Assembly (NCBI GenBank): GCA_003251175.1
Contig: QKHC01000132.1
Location: 1 to 39,905, forward strand
Reading direction: 5' to 3'
Source of the DNA: Gemmatimonadota bacterium
Lineage (GTDB): Bacteria > Gemmatimonadota > Gemmatimonadetes > Gemmatimonadales > GWC2-71-9
DNA: 39,905 nucleotides
Shown: in pieces, positions 1 to 9,223 of the stretch
How positions within the stretch are numbered: position 1 is the first letter of the stretch
Layout of the letters: each line of letters begins with the position of its first letter
The notes under the pieces: model-generated
Told to the model about the DNA's origin: nothing
Databases searched by the model: none
The model's input: the letters and a program-made list of their open reading frames with translations, nothing else
Position numbers and translations under genes: made by a program

Positions 1-1405
1 ATGGCGGTTCCGCGCGGGCGTCCGCGACCCGCCGGTCGAGCTCCGCGAGACCCGGCTCCGTCTGACGGTCGACGGTGTGCAGCTGCCGCGCGACCTCACG
101 TGCCCGGGCGATCAGCGCATCGACCGCGGGCAACAGCCCGGCCAGCGGCGCACGCTCGGCGTGCGCGCTACGCGCCAACACGGCGACGATCGCGGCTCGA
201 TCGTTGCGCATGCCTGCCACCACGTCGCGGTACGGGCCCAGCTCCGCAGAGTCGATCGGTGCCACGCCACTCGATCGCGCCGTCGACCGGAGGCGCGCCA
301 CGTCGCGCCAGTCGAAGCCAGCAGTCCACAGCCGCCCGTAGGCTCCCGCCACCACCAACACGACGATCAGAGCGATCGGTGGACCAACGAGCACCCGTCC
401 GAGCACCACGTCCACGGCCAGGGCCGCGATCGCCACGACGGCGCCGCCCGCCGCGACGACGCGAAACCGTCGCACCGGCTCTGCGATCGCCGCCGCGGCA
501 GCGGCGCCCGACCGTCGCGCCGCCCCGAATGCGGCCGGCGGCGACGCGCCGAGCGCGGTGCGCAGATCTGCGGCCGCCTGCCAACGGCGCTCCGGAGCCT
601 TCGCCAGACACCGCATCACCGCCGCCGCCAGGTCGGCGGGGCAATCGGGCCGGCGCCGGGAGAGGGGAACCGGATCTTCCGTGAGGTGCTTGGCCAGCAG
701 GGCCCCGGCACTGGGCGCATCGAACGGGGCCACCCCGGCGAGCATCTGGTAGGCGACGACCCCCAGCGAGTACAGGTCGGAGCGGTGGTCCAGCGTCCGC
801 TCACCACTTGCCTGTTCCGGACTCATGTAATGCGGCGTTCCGACGACCACCCCCGTCGCGGTGAGCGGGCCTGTCCCGTGGTCCTCTCCGATCGCCTTCG
901 CGATCCCGAAGTCCGTGAGCACGACGCGACGCTCCTCACCCTCGAGCAGGATGTTGTCCGGCTTGATGTCGCGGTGAATGACGCCCGCCTGATGGGCCGA
1001 CGCGAGGGCGTCGCATGCCTCCCGCAACACGCGCCGAACCTCGCCCACCGGCAGCCGGGGTTCGCGATCGAGTCGTTGGCGCAGGCTTTCCCCGGCGACC
1101 AGCGGCATGACGAACCAGGCCAACCCCGCCCCCTCGCCCACGGCGTAGATGGGAACCACGTGCGGGTGGCGCACACCGGCGATCGCTTCCGCCTCGCGGC
1201 GGAACCGCTCCCTGATCGTCGGCGATCCGGCCAGCTCGGGACGGAGAACCTTGATCGCAACCGATCGGTGCAGGGCGCGATCGCGCGCGGCGTAGACCAC
1301 GGCGAAGCCGCCCTCGCCGAGCACCCGATCGAGGATGTACGCCTCGGCGAGCGCGGACTGCACCCGCTGAGCCAGTTCGTCGTCGCGGGACACGGGCCCG
1401 GTCAT
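1..1405 (-). CDS. Serine/threonine protein kinase (C-terminus truncated by window edge)
   Basis: My reverse-strand translation from ATG at 1405 gives MTGPVSRDDELAQRVQSALAEAYILDRVLGEGGFAVVYAARDRALHRSVAIKVLRPEL...GVIHRDIKPDNILLEGE...LTDFGIAKAI...GTPHYMSPEQASGERTLDHRSDLYSLGVVAYQMLAG, i.e. Hanks-kinase motifs. The frame stays open to base 1. This ORF is absent from the supplied track, probably because it runs off the edge. Confidence 0.93.
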   Translation of the reverse strand, partial: MTGPVSRDDELAQRVQSALAEAYILDRVLGEGGFAVVYAARDRALHRSVAIKVLRPELAGSPTIRERFRREAEAIAGVRHPHVVPIYAVGEGAGLAWFVMPLVAGESLRQRLDREPRLPVGEVRRVLREACDALASAHQAGVIHRDIKPDNILLEGEERRVVLTDFGIAKAIGEDHGTGPLTATGVVVGTPHYMSPEQASGERTLDHRSDLYSLGVVAYQMLAGVAPFDAPSAGALLAKHLTEDPVPLSRRRPDCPADLAAAVMRCLAKAPERRWQAAADLRTALGASPPAAFGAARRSGAAAAAAIAEPVRRFRVVAAGGAVVAIAALAVDVVLGRVLVGPPIALIVVLVVAGAYGRLWTAGFDWRDVARLRSTARSSGVAPIDSAELGPYRDVVAGMRNDRAAIVAVLARSAHAERAPLAGLLPAVDALIARAREVARQLHTVDRQTEPGLAELDRRVADARAEPP

Positions 1406-1415
1406 GGCCCGCGCA

Positions 1416-1742
1416 TCATTTCTTCGGCGGGGCGGTGCCGAGAATCCGCTTTGCGACCAGGAAGACAACCATGGAGATGATGATGAAGTCCACGGTCGCG
1501 CCGAGGATCGCCCCGATACCGAGGGCGTTCCCCTTGCTGTCGAGAACGACGCTGATTTCCCGCCAGCTGCCGCCGGGGATCAGCATACCGACGATGGGCA
1601 TGACCAGGCCTTCGACGAAGGCAGTCACGAGCTTGCCCACGGCGCCGCCGATCACGACACCGATCGCCAGGGCCAACGCGTTGGTTTCCATGAGCCAGGT
1701 GCGAAATTCCGCCACCATCGACGGGCGCTCAGCTGCAGTCAT
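1416..1742 (-). CDS. mscL: Large-conductance mechanosensitive channel MscL
   Basis: 108 aa; FRTWLMETNALALAIGVVIGGAVGKLVTAFVEGLVMPIVGML...VDFIIISMVVFLVAKRI is a typical MscL TM1/TM2 pattern. Confidence 0.95.
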   Translation of the reverse strand: MTAAERPSMVAEFRTWLMETNALALAIGVVIGGAVGKLVTAFVEGLVMPIVGMLIPGGSWREISVVLDSKGNALGIGAILGATVDFIIISMVVFLVAKRILGTAPPKK

Positions 1743-1880
1743 CGATCCTCCGGGTGCGAGTGGAGCCGCGTGCGACAGGGAGCAAAGATGCTGCGGCGTG
1801 ATGTGGCGGCAAGCACCACCAGAGGTTCAGCGAGCCAAAACGGATAGAACCGCTCCCCGCCCCGCGCTAGGTTGGCAGTC

Positions 1881-2966
1881 ATGACCCTTGCCGCTGCCGG
1901 GGCGCACCGCCCCGCCGATCGACGATGGCGCGCCGTGTTGGCGCGGGACGCGCGCTACGATGGACGCTTCGTGTACGCCGTGCGGTCCACCGGGGTGTTC
2001 TGTCGTCCCTCCTGCGCCAGCCGGCGCCCGCGACGCGACCGGGTGGTGTTCTTTCCGTCCGCCCTCGCGGCAGAGCAAGGTGGATTCCGCGCTTGTCGGC
2101 GTTGCCGGCCCGCCGGGAGCACCGCCGATCCCCGGGTGGCCCTGGTGCGCCACGCCTGCGCGATCCTCGATGCCGCACCCGCGCGGCTCGCGCTGTCCGC
2201 TCTGGCTCGCGCCACCGGAGCCACGCCCGCACGGCTGCGACGGGCCTTCGTCGCGCTGCTGGGGATCACACCGCGCCAGTACGCCGAGGCCCGCCGCAGC
2301 GAGCGACTGCGCGATACGCTGCGGGCGGGCGGCGGCGTCAGCCGGGCCCTGTATGACGCCGGCTACAGCTCGCCGAGCCGGGTGTACGGCCGGCCGCTGC
2401 TGGGGATGACTCCGGCGACCTACGCCCGGGGGGGACGCGGGGCTCGCGTCGCCTTCGTCGTGGTCCCGTGCCGGCTAGGACAGCTGCTCGTTGCCGCCAC
2501 CCCGCGCGGTCTGTGCCGTGTCGCCCTCGGCGACTCCGCCGGTGTCCTCGAGCGCCGTCTCCGCCACGAATTCCCGGCGGCCGAACTGCGACGGGACCGA
2601 CGCGCCCTGGCGGTCCCGGTGCGCCGCATCCTCGCGCGCCTCGCGGGGCGGCCGACCACCCTCGACCTCCCGCTCGATGTCCGTGCCACGGCGTTCCAGT
2701 GGCGCGTGTGGCAGGCGCTCCGCCGCATCCCAATCGGAGCGACGCGCAGCTATCAGGAGGTGGCGCGCGCAATCGGGCGTCCGCGGGCCGCGCGCGCGGT
2801 GGCGCGGGCCTGCGCCTCCAATCCGGTGTCGATCGTCGTTCCCTGCCATCGCGTGGTGCGGTCCGATGGTGAACCCGGCGGCTACCGCTGGGGCCCCGCG
2901 CGCAAGCGGGCCCTGCTCGACGGAGAGGCTGAGGCGACCGGAGGGATCGCGCGCGCAGGTCGCTGA
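1881..2966 (+). CDS. ada: Ada: bifunctional DNA alkylation repair / AraC-type regulator with O6-methylguanine methyltransferase
   Basis: N-terminal Ada zinc domain (RDARYDGRFVYAVRSTGVFCRPSCASRRP...GFRACRRCRP), AraC HTH region, C-terminal PCHRV active site (SNPVSIVVPCHRVVRSDGEPGGYRWG). ATG at 1881 preferred over the track's 1872. Confidence 0.93.
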   Translation: MTLAAAGAHRPADRRWRAVLARDARYDGRFVYAVRSTGVFCRPSCASRRPRRDRVVFFPSALAAEQGGFRACRRCRPAGSTADPRVALVRHACAILDAAPARLALSALARATGATPARLRRAFVALLGITPRQYAEARRSERLRDTLRAGGGVSRALYDAGYSSPSRVYGRPLLGMTPATYARGGRGARVAFVVVPCRLGQLLVAATPRGLCRVALGDSAGVLERRLRHEFPAAELRRDRRALAVPVRRILARLAGRPTTLDLPLDVRATAFQWRVWQALRRIPIGATRSYQEVARAIGRPRAARAVARACASNPVSIVVPCHRVVRSDGEPGGYRWGPARKRALLDGEAEATGGIARAGR

Positions 2967-3028
2967 CACGGCCGCGGGCGGGGGCTAGATTTGGGGCGAC
3001 CAGGTACCCACCCTCAACCCCCGACTCC

Positions 3029-4543
3029 ATGGCCACCGATCCCAGCCCGTCCGCCGCCGCCCCGGTCGCCGACCGCCAGTTCTTCGGCCATCCCCGCGGG
3101 CTGTCCACGCTGTTCTTCACCGAGATGTGGGAGCGGTTCTCCTACTACGGCGGCCGCGCGCTGCTGATCCTCTACATGACGGACGCGGTGGCCAACGGCG
3201 GCCGTGGTATGACCGTCGCCGAGGCCGGGGCGCTGTACGGCCTCTACACGGCGATGGTGTACATGACCAACCTCCCGGGCGGGTGGATCGCGGACAAGTT
3301 CCTGGGCGCCCGCAATGCTGTCTTCTGGGGTGGCGTCATCATCGCGCTGGGCAACCTCGGGCTGACCCTGCCCTGGAATGCCTCCTTCTACGTGGGACTC
3401 GCGCTGATCACGATCGGGACGGGCCTGCTCAAGCCGAACGTGAGCACGATGGTGGGCGCGCTGTACGGCAAGGACGACCCGCGCCGCGATGCCGGCTTTT
3501 CGATCTTCTACATGGGCATCAACCTCGGAGCCTTCATCGCCCCCCTGATCTGCGGCTACCTCGGGCAGAACGTCGCCTGGCGGCTCGGATTCGCAGCGGT
3601 GATGGTCGGCATGTCGCTGGGGCTGGTGCAGTACCGACTGGGCGCCCGATACCTGGGCACCGCCGGCCAGCTGGTACGGACCCACTCGCCCGAGGAGCGC
3701 GCGCAGCAACGTCGCTCGCTGCTCCTGGGCGTCGGCATCCTCGCCGCGATCATTCTCATCCCGGCGGGCCTGCAGCTCTCCGGCACGGTCCAGGTCACCG
3801 TCGAGGCAATCCGCAACGCCGTGGGCGTCGTCCTGCTGCTGCTCCCCGTGGTCTACTTCGGCGCACTGTTCCTCACGGGCCGGTGGACCAAGGACGAGCG
3901 CAGCCGGATCGTCGCGATCATCGTCTTCTACATTGCTGCGGCCCTGTTCTGGGCATCGTTCGAGCAGGCTGGATCAACCCTCAACCTGTTCGCCGATCGC
4001 TTCACCGATAATCATGTCTTCGGGCTCGCGTTCCCATCGACGTGGTGGCAGTCGGTGAACTCGATCTTCATCATCGCCCTCGCGCCGGTTTTCGCCGCGG
4101 TGTGGATCGGCCTCAACCGCCGCCGCGTGGAGCCGTCGACGCCGGCGAAGTTCTCTTTCGGGTTGTTGTTCGTGGGTCTCGGATTCCTATTACTCGTGCC
4201 GGCCGCACTCATCGTTCAGGGCGGTGGCCCGGACACCCGCGTGGGCGTCCAGTGGCTGCTGGGAGTCTACTTCCTCCACACCGTGGGCGAGCTGTGCCTC
4301 AGTCCGGTGGGACTCAGCACCATGACGAAGCTCGCACCGGAGCGGATCGTCGGTCAGATGATGGGCATCTGGTTCCTCGGTGCCGCGACCGGCAACTTCA
4401 TCGGCGGCAACGTCGGCGGGCTGTTCGAGACCTACCCGCTGAACCAGATCTTTCTCGCGGTGTTCGCGACCAGCGCTGCCGCAGCGGCGCTGATGTTCGT
4501 CAGCATTCCGGTGATTCGTCGCCTGATGCGCGGCGTGCACTGA
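3029..4543 (+). CDS. POT/PTR family proton-dependent oligopeptide transporter
   Basis: 504 aa polytopic protein; FFTEMWERFSYYGGRALLILYMTDA contains the POT ExxERFxYY motif. Confidence 0.93.
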   Translation: MATDPSPSAAAPVADRQFFGHPRGLSTLFFTEMWERFSYYGGRALLILYMTDAVANGGRGMTVAEAGALYGLYTAMVYMTNLPGGWIADKFLGARNAVFWGGVIIALGNLGLTLPWNASFYVGLALITIGTGLLKPNVSTMVGALYGKDDPRRDAGFSIFYMGINLGAFIAPLICGYLGQNVAWRLGFAAVMVGMSLGLVQYRLGARYLGTAGQLVRTHSPEERAQQRRSLLLGVGILAAIILIPAGLQLSGTVQVTVEAIRNAVGVVLLLLPVVYFGALFLTGRWTKDERSRIVAIIVFYIAAALFWASFEQAGSTLNLFADRFTDNHVFGLAFPSTWWQSVNSIFIIALAPVFAAVWIGLNRRRVEPSTPAKFSFGLLFVGLGFLLLVPAALIVQGGGPDTRVGVQWLLGVYFLHTVGELCLSPVGLSTMTKLAPERIVGQMMGIWFLGAATGNFIGGNVGGLFETYPLNQIFLAVFATSAAAAALMFVSIPVIRRLMRGVH

Positions 4544-4571
4544 GCGCACGCCGTCCGCCGGCGGCGGCGAT

Positions 4572-5075
4572 TCACGACGCGTCGCCCATCGGCAACTCGC
4601 GCAGCTCACGCCGCAACAGGCCGTGGCGACGCAGCAGGAACCCGCCCATCGTCACGGCACTCGCCAGTGACCCCAGGCCGAGCTTCCACCACCCCGTCGT
4701 CCCCAGCAACGGCTGGGCGAACAGCAACAGGGCGGCGTACAGGTGGAAGGCCACGAATACGAGCAGTACCAGGACCAAGTACTGCGCGGTGGGATAGCGT
4801 TCGGCGAGCCGCACCGCCCCGGCCACGATCATGCCGACGAGCAGAAACGCGAGCAGGTGCACCATGTTGTAGGCGAACACCGGCCCGGGCGCAATAACCA
4901 GCGCCACCGGATCGTTGAGCCCGTAGAAGATCGTCGCGCCGAACAGCGCCGGCGTGTAGAACATCGAACGCCCGCCCAGCAGGTCGATCAGCGCCATCAC
5001 GGCGATGACGGTGGCGTAGCCGATGAGGCCGGCCACCAGTCCGTCGGTCAGCAGCTCCTTGCGGGAGTAGCCCAT
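4572..5075 (-). CDS. Conserved multi-TM membrane protein of unknown function
   Basis: Within track ORF 4572-5423; likely start MGYSRKELLTDGLVAGLIGYATVIAVMALIDLLGG at 5075, with several hydrophobic segments. Confidence 0.7.
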   Translation of the reverse strand: MGYSRKELLTDGLVAGLIGYATVIAVMALIDLLGGRSMFYTPALFGATIFYGLNDPVALVIAPGPVFAYNMVHLLAFLLVGMIVAGAVRLAERYPTAQYLVLVLLVFVAFHLYAALLLFAQPLLGTTGWWKLGLGSLASAVTMGGFLLRRHGLLRRELRELPMGDAS

Positions 5076-5172
5076 CGTCTCCTCCTCCGGGCTCGGCCCG
5101 GGGACCGGGATTCTCCCCTGGAACAGCGTGCCTCCGGAGTGAGCAGACCAGCAACTCCGCGTGAAGAGATCT

Positions 5173-5676
5173 TCAGTGCCGGACGCGCACCACGCGCCAC
5201 TCGCCCGCGCGGGGGGACCCACCAGTGAGTTGGCGAATCTCGAACGTTCCGGAAATGGTGTCCCCGACCAGCCGCCCGACGAATTCGGTGCGCACCAGGC
5301 ACTGACACGCGGGATCGGTATAGGGATCGAGCGTGCCCGAGACACGATCGCCCGCGGCGCGGACGAACTGGATGGCGAGCACCTGCCCGTCCATCGGCTC
5401 CGGACGCGGAGGCATGCCCTCACGATCGAAGCCCGTCCACGAGCGGTTCGCCGGTCCCATCACGACGTCGCCGTGGGCATGGCTCTCGGCCGAGTCGAGG
5501 GTGAAGACGATGCTCCCCGCCCGACCCGTCTCCGAGCTGGCGTATTCGCCGATCCACTCGCCCGCCAGCTCACGCACGCCGGCCGGGTCGGCGAGGACCG
5601 GAACCGGCGGTGGCGGCGAGCCGCCGCACGCGACAAGTGTGAGCAGCGCGGTGGACAGCGCGGTGATCGATCGCAT
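5173..5676 (-). CDS. Putative lipoprotein of unknown function
   Basis: Start MRSITALSTALLTLVACGGSPPPP is a signal peptide with lipobox LVAC. The longer track ORF extends into the upstream gene. Confidence 0.7.
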   Translation of the reverse strand: MRSITALSTALLTLVACGGSPPPPVPVLADPAGVRELAGEWIGEYASSETGRAGSIVFTLDSAESHAHGDVVMGPANRSWTGFDREGMPPRPEPMDGQVLAIQFVRAAGDRVSGTLDPYTDPACQCLVRTEFVGRLVGDTISGTFEIRQLTGGSPRAGEWRVVRVRH

Positions 5677-5708
5677 GATCCGCTCCAGCTCGAAGGGGTC
5701 GGGGGACC

Positions 5709-6269
5709 CTACGCGGGGAAGGCGGGATCGTTTCGGACCTGGCGTGCCTGCCACAGATGGCGGCGATCGTGCGCCAGGAGGAACGCGACGTAGGCCCCGA
5801 AGGGCAATCGAAAGAACCGGGACGCCGGAGAGGTCACCTTCGCGCGGCGCCAGTCCACACCCTCGGCGCCCGCCAACCGTGCGCGCAGGGCGTCGCGCAC
5901 CTCCGCAAACTCCGCCTCCAACGCCGCCGCATCGTGCGGCGCCGCGACCGGATAGAAAACCGGGAAGGTGGTGAAGCGCCGCCGCGGAGGCGGCTCCATC
6001 GAGCGCACGATCCAGCGCGCGATCCACCCGTAGCGGAAAGGGCCCGACCCCGCGTGCCCCCGCGCTCGCGCGGTCTCGATCGCACGATCGAGCGCCGGAA
6101 GCGCGGCACGAATGCCAACGTTGAGGTGCGACACGCACTCTCCCACCGACCAGCGATCGGGGCCCGGACGCCAGTTGATCTGCTCCCCGGTGAGCCCGGC
6201 GAGCAGCGCGCGCGCCTCCGCCATCACACCGTCGATCTGACGCTCGAGTCCATGTCGGTCGGCAGCCAT
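5709..6269 (-). CDS. DinB-like / DUF664-type putative metalloprotein
   Basis: 186 aa; LLAGLTGEQINWRPGPDRWSVGECVSHLNVG...FLLAHDRRHLWQARQVR with the DinB-superfamily His pattern. Confidence 0.85.
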   Translation of the reverse strand: MAADRHGLERQIDGVMAEARALLAGLTGEQINWRPGPDRWSVGECVSHLNVGIRAALPALDRAIETARARGHAGSGPFRYGWIARWIVRSMEPPPRRRFTTFPVFYPVAAPHDAAALEAEFAEVRDALRARLAGAEGVDWRRAKVTSPASRFFRLPFGAYVAFLLAHDRRHLWQARQVRNDPAFPA

Positions 6270-6332
6270 GTCAGATCCTCCCTCAATGCCGTCATGAGCC
6301 GCGGCACGGTGTCCGACCGGGCCCGGGTCGGG

Positions 6333-7487
6333 TCACCCGCCGTAGACGATGCGATATACCGCTCCCGCCTGGTCGTCGGAAACCAGCAGCGCGCCGTCCG
6401 GCATGACCAGCACATCGACGGGGCGGCCCCACGCGCTGCGTCGCACTGGCGACAGCCAACCGTCGGCGAAGACTTCGTAGCGCGGCGTGCCCCCCTCGAA
6501 CCACACCATGGTGACGCGATACCCGATCGGCACGACCCGATTCCACGAGCCGTGCTCGGCGATGAAGATCCGCTCACGGTAGCGCGCCGGGAACATGGCG
6601 CCGTTGTAGAATCGCATTCCCAGCGCCGCGACATGCGGACCAAGCCGCGCCACCGGGGGCGTGAACTCACCGCAGGTGCGTGCCGTGAAGTCGGGGTCCG
6701 GAATGTCGCCGCCGTGACAGTAGGGGAAACCATAATGGCGGCCTGGTTCGGTCGCGCGGTTGAGCTCATCGGGTGGCGTGTTCTCTCCCAGCCGATCCCT
6801 CCCGTTGTCGGTGAACCACAACTCTCCCGTCCGCGGATGCCAGTCGAACCCCACCGAGTTACGCACGCCACGGGCGTAAACGGTGACCGCCCCCGACGCG
6901 GGATCGATCTGGAGGATCGTTGCGGCGTGCTCGTCGTCGCGCAGGCAGACGTTGCATGGCGCTCCCGATCCCGCGTACAGCAACCCGTCAGGGCCGATGG
7001 CGAGGTAGCGCAGCCCGTGCCATAGGTCCTCCGGGAGTGCGGCGGTCACGAGGACCGGGGGCGGCGGCGACGCCAATCGGCCCTCGACGGCGTCGAAGCG
7101 CCAGATCCGCGAAATGTCCGCTACGTACAGCGCCCCGTCGTAGAATGCGACGCCATTGGGCGCGCGAAATGCGCCCTCGAGACGGTAACTGGAGTCCGCG
7201 ACCCCGTCGCCGTCGACGTCGCGCAGCGCGAACACTGCGGCTCCCTCGCGCACGCCGACGAACACCGTTCCGCGGCCGCCCAGGGCGAGGGAACGTGCCG
7301 CCGGCAGCGAATCGGCGAACAGCCCGATCGAGAATCCCCGAGGCAGGTGAATCGTGTCGAGGTCGGCGCGGCCCGGCACGCCACGCCACCACCAGGCCGC
7401 GGCGAGGACGACCAGCAGCCCCGCCAGCAGCACAGCGCGAACCCGGGTCACGGTGCGGGGCGGGCGCGCCGGCGCTGCAGCATCCAT
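6333..7487 (-). CDS. PQQ-dependent sugar dehydrogenase-like (glucose/sorbosone dehydrogenase) beta-propeller, membrane anchored
   Basis: N-terminal TM, then LPRGFSIGLFADSLPAARSLALG...NGVAFYDGALYVADISRIWRF...GVRNSVGFDWHPRTGELWFTDNGRDRLGENTPPDELN. Confidence 0.88.
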   Translation of the reverse strand: MDAAAPARPPRTVTRVRAVLLAGLLVVLAAAWWWRGVPGRADLDTIHLPRGFSIGLFADSLPAARSLALGGRGTVFVGVREGAAVFALRDVDGDGVADSSYRLEGAFRAPNGVAFYDGALYVADISRIWRFDAVEGRLASPPPPVLVTAALPEDLWHGLRYLAIGPDGLLYAGSGAPCNVCLRDDEHAATILQIDPASGAVTVYARGVRNSVGFDWHPRTGELWFTDNGRDRLGENTPPDELNRATEPGRHYGFPYCHGGDIPDPDFTARTCGEFTPPVARLGPHVAALGMRFYNGAMFPARYRERIFIAEHGSWNRVVPIGYRVTMVWFEGGTPRYEVFADGWLSPVRRSAWGRPVDVLVMPDGALLVSDDQAGAVYRIVYGG

Positions 7488-8412
7488 ATCACGAGGAGGG
7501 CACCACCGGCCGCGAACAGAGTCACGAGCGGCGCGGCGACGCCGAGGCGTCGCACCACCACGAGAACCCGGGCGTCACCCCCGGGGCCGAGCCGGCGGAC
7601 CCTCGGACTTCCCAGCAGGTCGCTCGCCCAGGCCAGGGCGCGGGTGTCGCCACCATAGCGGAACTTCCACTCGAGCGAATAGCACGCGCCGTCGGGGCCC
7701 GCGGCCAACCCGCCAGGGTGCCACGGCCACGCCACGGTGCGCCCCGAGCCCTGCGCCCCCGCATATACGTGCACCGTGCCGGTGGCGTAGTCGGTCACGC
7801 ACAGCACGGTGTCGCTTGGCGCGGCGACACCGCTGACGAACTCATAGGCGCCCGTGTCACTGACCGTGAAGACGCCGCCGGTCGCCGCGATTCCCCACAC
7901 CCGATTGCCGACGACCACGTACAGGCCGCCGTCGGCGCCGAGCCCCGCCGCGACGGGCGCTTCGTCGGTCAGGCCGCCGGCCCGCGCACGGATGGAGTCG
8001 TCGGGCGTGAGCATGAGCACGCGGCCGTGCAGCACAAAATGGGCGTTGCCGTGCCGGTCGAGTGCCAGGAATGCCAGCGGAGCCTCGGCGAGGCCCCGGG
8101 CATCGGCGCGCCGCGGATGGCTCGAGTCGGCGGCGAGCCGCTCGAGGCGAGGCTGCAGCACTCCCTCGAAATACTCCTCGGCGGTGACCGCCGAGTCTCC
8201 GACCAGCACCAGGCGGTCGGAATGCACGCCACGCCGGACCGCGACGAGGGCGCCGCTCTCCTCCCGCCACAGCACGTCGCGCACCGTATCGAGGAACCAG
8301 ACGCGACCGCGACTGTCGACGACGATGCCGCGTCCCGGGTGTGCGGCGAGCGCCGCCACCGCGGCGAGCGCCAGCAGGACAGTCAGCAGGATGGTCCGGC
8401 GAACGCTCACGT
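7448..8412 (-). CDS. NHL/beta-propeller-like secreted or anchored protein with C-terminal TM
   Basis: GTG start at 8412 ([22 protein letters not shown]); repeated propeller-like strands; C-terminal TM. Overlaps the start of the 6333-7487 gene by 40 nt. Confidence 0.7.
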
Positions 8413-8739
8413 GGCCGTCGGCGTGAAGATCTTGAGGCCCGCGATCCCCAGCAGCACCAGCCCGATGCACCCGAGCCGGAGAGCGGTGCGCGACTCGCCC
8501 AGCGCGACCATTCCGACGATCGCCGTGCCCGCGGCGCCGACCCCGGTCCACACGGCATACCCGGTGCCGACCGGGATCTGCCGCAGGGCTTCGGACAGGA
8601 GCCAGAAGCTCGCGATCATGGCCGCGACCGTGATGATACTCGGGGTCAACACCGTAAACCCCCGCGTGTACTTCAGGCCGACCGCCCACACGACCTCGAA
8701 CAGACCGGCGATGAACAACAGGATCCAGGCGCGTGTCAT
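8407..8739 (-). CDS. sugE: SMR-family exporter, Gdx/SugE-like
   Basis: [77 protein letters not shown], the SugE/Gdx subfamily signature. Confidence 0.9.
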   Translation of the reverse strand: MTRAWILLFIAGLFEVVWAVGLKYTRGFTVLTPSIITVAAMIASFWLLSEALRQIPVGTGYAVWTGVGAAGTAIVGMVALGESRTALRLGCIGLVLLGIAGLKIFTPTAT

Positions 8740-8824
8740 GCTCCCTCGACTCGAGATCGTGGTGCCGGAAGTATAGCGGGCCGCGCTTGCTGTGCGAGAT
8801 GGTGCCCCATACGTTTGCCCGCGG

Positions 8825-9223
8825 ATGGCCCGGCTCGCCAGAGCCCGCTCCGTCTTTCGCGCGATCGCCGTCACGGTGGTGCCCGCGGCGGCCGCCCTCG
8901 ACGACGGCGCGTGGCGTGACCTCGAGGCGATCGTCGAGGACGAGATCGCCAAGCGACCTGCGCGCGTGCAACGGCAGATCCTCGCGCTGCTTCGCGCGAT
9001 CGATTTCCTGCCTCTGGCGCGCTACGGCCGCCGTTTCTCGGCTCTCGACCGCGCCCGCCGCACCCGGTTCCTGCACGCCCTCGAGCATGCCCCGGTCCTG
9101 CTGCTGCGGCGCGGCTTCTGGGGAATCCGCACCCTGGTGCTGATGGGGTACTACGCGCGGCCGGCCGCCGCGACGGCGATCGGGTACCGGGCCGATGCCC
9201 GCGGCTGGGAGGCGCGGCGGTGA
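8825..9223 (+). CDS. Small subunit-like protein (gluconate 2-dehydrogenase subunit 3 / GMC gamma-subunit-like)
   Basis: [55 protein letters not shown]...; overlaps the GMC gene start by 4 nt (GTGA). A GTG start at 8792 is also possible. Confidence 0.65.
   Translation: MARLARARSVFRAIAVTVVPAAAALDDGAWRDLEAIVEDEIAKRPARVQRQILALLRAIDFLPLARYGRRFSALDRARRTRFLHALEHAPVLLLRRGFWGIRTLVLMGYYARPAAATAIGYRADARGWEARR

Noticed and set aside
77-1480. 467-aa plus-strand ORF
   Set aside because: High-GC shadow ORF antisense to the Ser/Thr kinase; composition rich in Arg/His/Pro with no recognisable domain.
5757-7025. 422-aa plus-strand ORF
   Set aside because: Antisense to the DinB and sugar-dehydrogenase genes, which have clear family motifs.
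6920-8776. 618-aa plus-strand ORF
   Set aside because: Antisense shadow across three convincing minus-strand genes.
8740-8824. Possible guanidine riboswitch upstream of the Gdx/SugE-like gene
   Set aside because: By eye I found no convincing mini-ykkC ACGR hairpin pair or ykkC-like structure; only a TATACT promoter-like element. A covariance search would be needed.
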